Shown: positions 60,110 through 64,000 of the stretch, piece by piece
How the letters are laid out: the number at the start of each line of letters is the position of its first letter
Numbering within the stretch: the stretch's first letter is position 1
Assembly: GCF_000826105.1 (NCBI RefSeq)
Contig: NZ_CCYK01000007.1
Coordinates: 1,984,001-2,048,000 of the forward strand
Source: Pseudomonas massiliensis
GTDB taxonomy: Bacteria; Pseudomonadota; Gammaproteobacteria; Pseudomonadales; Pseudomonadaceae
Direction of reading: 5' to 3'
Length of the DNA: 64,000 nt
The notes under the pieces: generated by a model
Seen by the model: the letters and a program-made list of their open reading frames with translations, nothing else
What the model was told of the DNA's origin: nothing
Database searches by the model: none
Position numbers and translations under genes: made by a program

Positions 60110-61234
60110 TCAGATGGGTTCGGCGGTACGTGCCAGCATCCCTTTCACCAGACCGATGCGGTCGAAGCCATGGTCCCGGGCGATTTCCTTGTCTCCTGCC
60201 AGGATCGACTGCTCGCTGATGAACTTGCAGCGCTCGAAGCGTCGCGCCATGAACCTTTGCAGCTGGTCCGCCAGGCTGCCGCCGCGGCTCAGTTCTTCGC
60301 CCAGCACCACCGCGTCTTCGATTGCCATCCCGGCGCCCTGGCCCAGGTGCGGGGTAGTGGCATGGGCGGCATCACCGATCAGCAGGACCCTGCCCTGGTA
60401 CCAGGGCTCGTCCACGAACACCACCTCCATGGGCTTGTACACCACCTGGGCGCTGTCCTGGATCTGCTCGCGCAACTCACCGATCAGGCCACCAAAGCCC
60501 GCCAGACGAGCGCGCATCTGTTCAGCGAGCGTGCCAGGCTCCATCCAGGGGTTGTCCGGCTCGTGAGAGGTGAGGAACAGGTACATCAGGTCGCCGGCCA
60601 GGGGCACCAGTCCAGCATTGCCCGCGGCGCTCTGGAAGTTCGCCAGGTGGTCGATATGGGGCGCGCGAGGGAAGTTGTGGCGCCACACCGCCTGGCCGGT
60701 GAAGCGCGGCTGGTAGCGGTCACCGAACAACAGGCCGCGGATCTGTGAATAGAGGCCGTCGGCGCCGACCACCAGGTCATAGCGGCCCTGGCTGCCATCG
60801 GTGAAGCCTACATCGACGCCTTCGCCGTCCTGCTCCAGGCTTTGCACCGCCAGGCCCAGGCGAATGCGCGCGCCAAGGGCCGCGGCGGTGTCGCTGAGCA
60901 CATGGTGCAGGGCCAGGCGAGAAATGCCCACGTTGGCCGGGTATTCCGGGCCGGCCAGGCGCTGCCCGGGGATGCGCGCCAGGGTCTGGCCCTGAGGCCC
61001 GTAGATGGCGACATCTTCGAAGGCATAGGCGGCGCCCAGGTAGGCATCGAGCACCCCCAGCCGGGCCATCTCACGAACCACATTGCTCTGCTGGATAATG
61101 CCCACGCCATACACAGTCCACTGCGGCTTGAGCTCGATCAGGTCTACATCCAGGCCTTGGCGTCGCAAGGATATCGCGGCACAGAGGCCGCCGATCCCAC
61201 CGCCCACGATCAGCACCTTGTTCACTGGTTTCAT
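60110..61234 (-). CDS. FAD-dependent aromatic monooxygenase (group A)
   Basis: A 374-residue flavoprotein monooxygenase of the single-component NAD(P)H-dependent type. FAD motif GGGIGG (11-16); DG motif VGADGLYSQIRG near 156-168; GD motif LIGDAAHATTPHLGQGAGMAIEDA near 284-307. It probably hydroxylates an aromatic or heteroaromatic ring before cleavage. It is the first gene of the nine-gene operon, and its upstream region carries one copy of the 31-bp motif shared with the other two promoters of this cluster. Confidence 0.88.
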   Translation of the reverse strand: MKPVNKVLIVGGGIGGLCAAISLRRQGLDVDLIELKPQWTVYGVGIIQQSNVVREMARLGVLDAYLGAAYAFEDVAIYGPQGQTLARIPGQRLAGPEYPANVGISRLALHHVLSDTAAALGARIRLGLAVQSLEQDGEGVDVGFTDGSQGRYDLVVGADGLYSQIRGLLFGDRYQPRFTGQAVWRHNFPRAPHIDHLANFQSAAGNAGLVPLAGDLMYLFLTSHEPDNPWMEPGTLAEQMRARLAGFGGLIGELREQIQDSAQVVYKPMEVVFVDEPWYQGRVLLIGDAAHATTPHLGQGAGMAIEDAVVLGEELSRGGSLADQLQRFMARRFERCKFISEQSILAGDKEIARDHGFDRIGLVKGMLARTAEPI

Positions 61235-61337
61235 GCTTGGACTCGCTTGTTCTTATTGTTTGTCTTGGGCGCCAGCGCTCGCAGGGCTCAGGTCAGCTGG
61301 GCTGATCGGCATTACGGCGTATCGGGCACCGATTTGA

Positions 61338-61368
61338 CTAATCGCGTGTGGGGATGGGATGTATCGCC
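61338..61368 (-). promoter_or_regulatory. 31-bp shared cluster element, copy A (monooxygenase operon)
   Basis: First of three related 31-bp elements in this cluster. Read towards its gene it has blocks TATCG (distal), ATCCC, ACA and CGATT (proximal); it also contains an 8-bp dyad GTATCGCC-aca-GGCGATAC at 61361-61379 overlapping its distal end. Ungapped identity is 24/31 with copy B1 and 25/31 with copy B2. It lies 103 bases from the monooxygenase start. Read as an operator or promoter element of a cluster-specific regulator. Confidence 0.65.
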
Positions 61369-61412
61369 ACAGGCGATACCTCACCTGCACGCTTTACCTC
61401 GCTGGCGCGCTT

Positions 61413-61748
61413 TCAACCTTCCAGCCAGACCGCGGCGTCCTCCACCCTGTATGGCAAGGCGCTCAGGTGCTCGTCCAGGCAAGGCCCATACACGCAGCGC
61501 CCATTGGCCGGATCGAAGCGCGCCCCGTGGGCGTAGCAGATGATCCAGGCACCGTCGGCGGACAGATAACGGTCCTTGCGATATTCCAGCGGCACGTCCA
61601 GGTGAGGGCAGCTGTTGCGATACACCTTCACCTGCCCCTGATGCAGCAAGGCGAATACCTGGTCGTGGCCGACGCCCCAGGGGTCGAACCCCCGGGATAC
61701 GCCTTCGCCCAGGTCGGCGAGCGCACACAGGCGTGTCAGGCTCGCCAC
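61413..61748 (-). CDS. Rieske-type ferredoxin-like protein
   Basis: A 111-residue Rieske 2Fe-2S protein. Ligands are Cys47/His49 (SCPHLDVP) and Cys71/His74 (CYAHGARFDP). It has no oxygenase domain, so it is either a ferredoxin for an oxygenase or a stand-alone redox unit. The start is a GTG at 61748, three bases after the extradiol dioxygenase stop, so these two genes share a transcript driven from copy B1. The monooxygenase next door is a one-component type and should not need a ferredoxin. Confidence 0.85.
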   Translation of the reverse strand: MASLTRLCALADLGEGVSRGFDPWGVGHDQVFALLHQGQVKVYRNSCPHLDVPLEYRKDRYLSADGAWIICYAHGARFDPANGRCVYGPCLDEHLSALPYRVEDAAVWLEG

Positions 61749-61751
61749 GGC

Positions 61752-62693
61752 TCAACCCCGCTTCGGTGGCGGCCCGCTCGGTGCCCACTTTTCCCGATGG
61801 GCGAACAGGAACAGTTGAGAGTTGTCGGCCGACATGGGCGCCAGCCGTGCCGCCCAGGCGTCGTCATGCTTGTCCATGTCGGCGTCGTATTCGATATGGC
61901 AGCCCAGGGGGCTGTTGAAATACCAGAACCAGTTGGAACCGAACAAATGGCGTCCCGGGCCCCAGAAGCTGGTCCAGCCCTGGGCGGCGAAGCGCTGGCC
62001 GGCCAGCAGCACCTCGGTGCCGCTGCCCATGTGGAAGGTGAAGTGCTCGCAGCCTTTCATGTGCGGTGGCGTCTGGATCATGAACAGGCAGTGGTGGTCA
62101 TCCGAGCCGGCCGGGCGCATGAAGGGTCCTACCCCTTCGAAGGTATCGGTGATCCGAAAGCCCAGGCGCTCGGTGTAGAAGGCCGCGCCCTTGGCCGAAT
62201 CCGGCACGAAATACACCACATGCGACAGAGTACGCGGGCGCGCTGCCATGTCCGGGCTGATCCCCACCTGGTTGAGCGGCCGTTGCGGTGCGCTGCCCGG
62301 GGCATTGGTCAGGTCCGCCGGGGCGTCGAACGGGCGCCTGCGGGTGAGCTGGAAACCGATATGGAAGCCCAGGTCGTCCACGCTGTGCAGGCCGCCCTCG
62401 GCGTCACGGGTCACCGCGCGATCCCGGGCCAGTTCATCTTCAATGGCCGCCAGGTCCTCGACGCTTTGCACCGAGTAGAGGGTTTCGCGCAGCGACGGCG
62501 CCGGCCCCATGGCGGGCGGCAGGCTGGGGTCGTCGGCGCGCCGCAGAATGATCGCGGTGCCGTCTAGGGCTTCGAACCGCCCGCCATGGGCGTCCAGCTC
62601 CACCGGTTCCAGGCCGTAATCCTTCAGGCAGTCGGTACAGGCCTGCAGGTCGTCGACGCCGAACACCAGCGCTTCAAGGCCGATGATATTCAT
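61752..62693 (-). CDS. Extradiol ring-cleaving dioxygenase (vicinal oxygen chelate, type I)
   Basis: A 313-residue two-domain VOC protein. The second domain has all three metal ligands expected in BphC-type extradiol dioxygenases: His158 (LSHVVYFV), His217 (CEHFTFH) and Glu268 (CHIEYDADM), with HDDAW following. It should cleave a catechol-like ring next to the hydroxyls. The ATG at 62693 has GGAG 8 bases upstream; nine bases earlier is a GTG. First of a two-gene transcript with the Rieske protein. Divergent from the alpha/beta hydrolase across 228 bp holding two copies of the shared element. Confidence 0.82.
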   Translation of the reverse strand: MNIIGLEALVFGVDDLQACTDCLKDYGLEPVELDAHGGRFEALDGTAIILRRADDPSLPPAMGPAPSLRETLYSVQSVEDLAAIEDELARDRAVTRDAEGGLHSVDDLGFHIGFQLTRRRPFDAPADLTNAPGSAPQRPLNQVGISPDMAARPRTLSHVVYFVPDSAKGAAFYTERLGFRITDTFEGVGPFMRPAGSDDHHCLFMIQTPPHMKGCEHFTFHMGSGTEVLLAGQRFAAQGWTSFWGPGRHLFGSNWFWYFNSPLGCHIEYDADMDKHDDAWAARLAPMSADNSQLFLFAHREKWAPSGPPPKRG

Positions 62694-62772
62694 GGGTACC
62701 ACTCCGTTCTTGTCATTGGATATCGGCCTGGGCCGAGTGGGACCAGAGCCTGAAGCGTCGAGGAGCGGGTGA

Positions 62773-62803
62773 CCAATCGTGTGTCGGGATAGGAGCTATC
62801 GGC
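62773..62803 (-). promoter_or_regulatory. 31-bp shared cluster element, copy B1 (dioxygenase-Rieske operon)
   Basis: Same 31-bp element as copy A, 24/31 identical, oriented the same way towards its gene, 79 bases from the dioxygenase start. A second dyad, GAGCTATC-N9-GATAGCTC (62793-62817), overlaps its distal end just as in copy A. Proximal block is CGATTGG. Confidence 0.65.
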
Positions 62804-62830
62804 GAGCGAGATAGCTCACCTAGTGGATAG

Positions 62831-62861
62831 CGCGATACCTGCCATCCCCACATTCGATTGG
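62831..62861 (+). promoter_or_regulatory. 31-bp shared cluster element, copy B2 (hydrolase gene)
   Basis: The same element in reverse orientation, again pointing at its own gene: 25/31 identical to copy A. Distal block GCGATAC (62832-62838), core CCATCCCCACATTCGATTGG at 62842-62861, 60 bases before the hydrolase start. Its presence in opposite orientation beside B1 indicates a divergent promoter with two binding sites. Confidence 0.65.
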
Positions 62862-62921
62862 CCGTCGGCCCCGCTGGCTGATTAGGGTGCCGCCAGGTTT
62901 GAACCCACAAGGACAACAAGC

Positions 62922-64000
62922 ATGTTCAAGTACTTCCCCACCAACTATGTCTGGAACCTCTCGGTGGACCTGGCCATCGAGATGGGCGCCCGCATGGGCG
63001 AGATCGAAGAGATGTGCGCACCCTTGCAGGAAGCCGCCAAGCAGCCCGACAAGGCCGGCACCGAAGCCTTCCGCGAGACCTGGGCCAAGATGGCCGACAA
63101 GCTGTGCGGCCTGGCCGAGGAAGACGAAGCCGCCGGGCGGATGTTGTCGGCCGGGGAAAAATACAACCGCGCCGCCACTTATTACCTGACCTGCGAGCGA
63201 CTCCAGGCCCATGGCGCGCCGGGCCGCGCCGAGCTCTACCGGCGCTTCCTGACCACCTTCGCCCGAGGCGTGGACTTGTCACAGGAAAACTGCGAGCGGG
63301 TGGAGATCCCCTACGAGGGCGCCCACCTGTCCGGCCTGCTGGTGCGCGCCGAAGGCGTCAGCGGGCCAGCGCCCTTGCTGGTCCAGGTCAACGGACTGGA
63401 TTCGACCAAGGAGATGAAATACCGGGTGGGCCTGCCGGCCTGGCTGGCCAAGCGCGGGGTGTCTTCATTGATCATCGACCAGCCCGGCACTGGCGAGGCC
63501 CTGAGGCTGCACAACCTGACCGCGCGCTTCGACAGCGAGCATTGGGCCAGCCGCGTGGTGGACTGGCTGGAAACTCGCCCGGACGTGGACCCCAAGCGTA
63601 TCGGGATGGAAGGCGTTTCCCTGGGTGGCTACTACTGCCCGCGAGCCGTGGCCTTCGAACCGCGCTTCGCCTGTGGCGTGGTGTGGGGTGCCAACCATGA
63701 CTGGCGGGACGTGCAGAAGCGTCGCCTGGAAAAGGAAGGTGACTTCCCCGTGCCTCATTACTGGGCTCATGTGCGCTGGGTATGGGGCGCCAAGGACATG
63801 GACGAATTCATGACCATCGCCGAGCAGGTACACCTGGACGGCATCCTGGACCGTATCCAGGTGCCCTTCCTGGTCACCCACGGGTCCAAGGATTCGCAGA
63901 TCCCGCTCAAGTGGGCCCATCGCACCTACGAACAACTGGTCAACAGCCCGCGGCGGGAGCTGAAGATCTTCACCGAGCGCGAGGGTGGAGTGCAGCATTC
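62922..64000 (+). CDS. Alpha/beta hydrolase, C-C bond hydrolase type (3' end cut by window)
   Basis: At least 359 residues, running off the right edge. The N-terminal half is a helical lid domain (about 1-115); the fold then has the VNGLDSTKEM oxyanion segment, the nucleophile elbow GVSLGG with Ser233, and the acid in HGSKDSQIP; the last codons GGVQH probably hold the catalytic His. This pattern matches the 2,6-dihydroxypseudooxynicotine hydrolase/DUF1100 group, which splits C-C bonds in ring-derived diketones. It would act after the extradiol dioxygenase. A weak AGGA site precedes the ATG. Controlled by copy B2. Confidence 0.78.
   Translation, partial: MFKYFPTNYVWNLSVDLAIEMGARMGEIEEMCAPLQEAAKQPDKAGTEAFRETWAKMADKLCGLAEEDEAAGRMLSAGEKYNRAATYYLTCERLQAHGAPGRAELYRRFLTTFARGVDLSQENCERVEIPYEGAHLSGLLVRAEGVSGPAPLLVQVNGLDSTKEMKYRVGLPAWLAKRGVSSLIIDQPGTGEALRLHNLTARFDSEHWASRVVDWLETRPDVDPKRIGMEGVSLGGYYCPRAVAFEPRFACGVVWGANHDWRDVQKRRLEKEGDFPVPHYWAHVRWVWGAKDMDEFMTIAEQVHLDGILDRIQVPFLVTHGSKDSQIPLKWAHRTYEQLVNSPRRELKIFTEREGGVQH

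Noticed and set aside
60110..61748. Monooxygenase plus Rieske as one two-component oxygenase
   Set aside because: The monooxygenase is a group A single-component flavoprotein with its own NAD(P)H chemistry, and the two genes belong to different transcripts.

Overview
The window is GC-rich chromosomal DNA from a gamma-proteobacterium, almost certainly a Pseudomonas. The evidence is a mexS/mexT divergent pair with near-canonical protein ends, a lexA-imuA-imuB mutagenesis cassette of the Pseudomonas type, DUF1652 proteins (typical of this genus), a CSS-EAL phosphodiesterase, hpd, ahpC/ahpF, gor, galU and pgm in Pseudomonas form, and dense AGGAG-type ribosome sites. No rRNA, tRNA, insertion sequence, phage or CRISPR array was seen.

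Layout. 0-2.8 kb: SOS mutagenesis cassette (imuB start, imuA, second lexA with its operator, plus an unrecognised upstream gene). 2.9-5.1 kb: mexS <-> mexT without mexEF-oprN. 5.3-6.1 kb: PrlF-YhaV toxin-antitoxin pair with a palindromic operator. 6.3-9.4 kb: ybhP-clsB-ybhN cardiolipin/phospholipid operon. 9.4-15.6 kb: hybrid histidine kinase, a CSS sensor protein lacking its EAL domain, hpd, and a complete CSS-EAL phosphodiesterase. 15.6-21.2 kb: two transporters and a pqiA-pqiA-pqiB-pqiC lipid transport operon. 21.2-28.1 kb: a repeat-containing secreted protein, LamB-type porin <-> MFS carrier, a MexT paralogue, a TauE-type exporter and several very small genes. 28.2-34.2 kb: oxidative-stress and sugar-nucleotide genes (ahpF, ahpC with an OxyR box, an orphan response regulator, gor, galU). 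34.3-41.6 kb: small proteins (DUF1883, lipoprotein, DUF1652-like), a chemoreceptor, a UvrD-like helicase and pgm. 41.6-46.4 kb: a DNA-repair pair, FAN1 nuclease plus a nuclease-fused Fe-S helicase, and a HAD phosphatase. 46.5-49.4 kb: a three-gene operon of a haem-oxygenase-like iron enzyme, a PrmC-like methyltransferase and a Vitreoscilla-type haemoglobin.

49.5-64 kb is the most distinctive part: an apparently complete aromatic/heteroaromatic degradation and transport cluster. A nine-gene minus-strand operon (flavin monooxygenase, DUF1302 and DUF1329 proteins, YCF48 propeller, RND/MMPL transporter, MFS, fumarylacetoacetate-hydrolase-family enzyme, NAD epimerase/dehydrogenase, cyclase-family hydrolase) is followed by an extradiol dioxygenase-Rieske pair on the same strand and a divergent C-C alpha/beta hydrolase that runs off the right end. 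The three transcription units each carry one copy of a shared 31-bp element, always in the same orientation relative to its gene, which argues for one dedicated regulon of unknown substrate.

Gene starts were chosen by ribosome-binding sites and overlaps; many neighbouring genes overlap by 4-11 bases, supporting the operon assignments. Functions are inferred from recognised family motifs only; no database search was possible.
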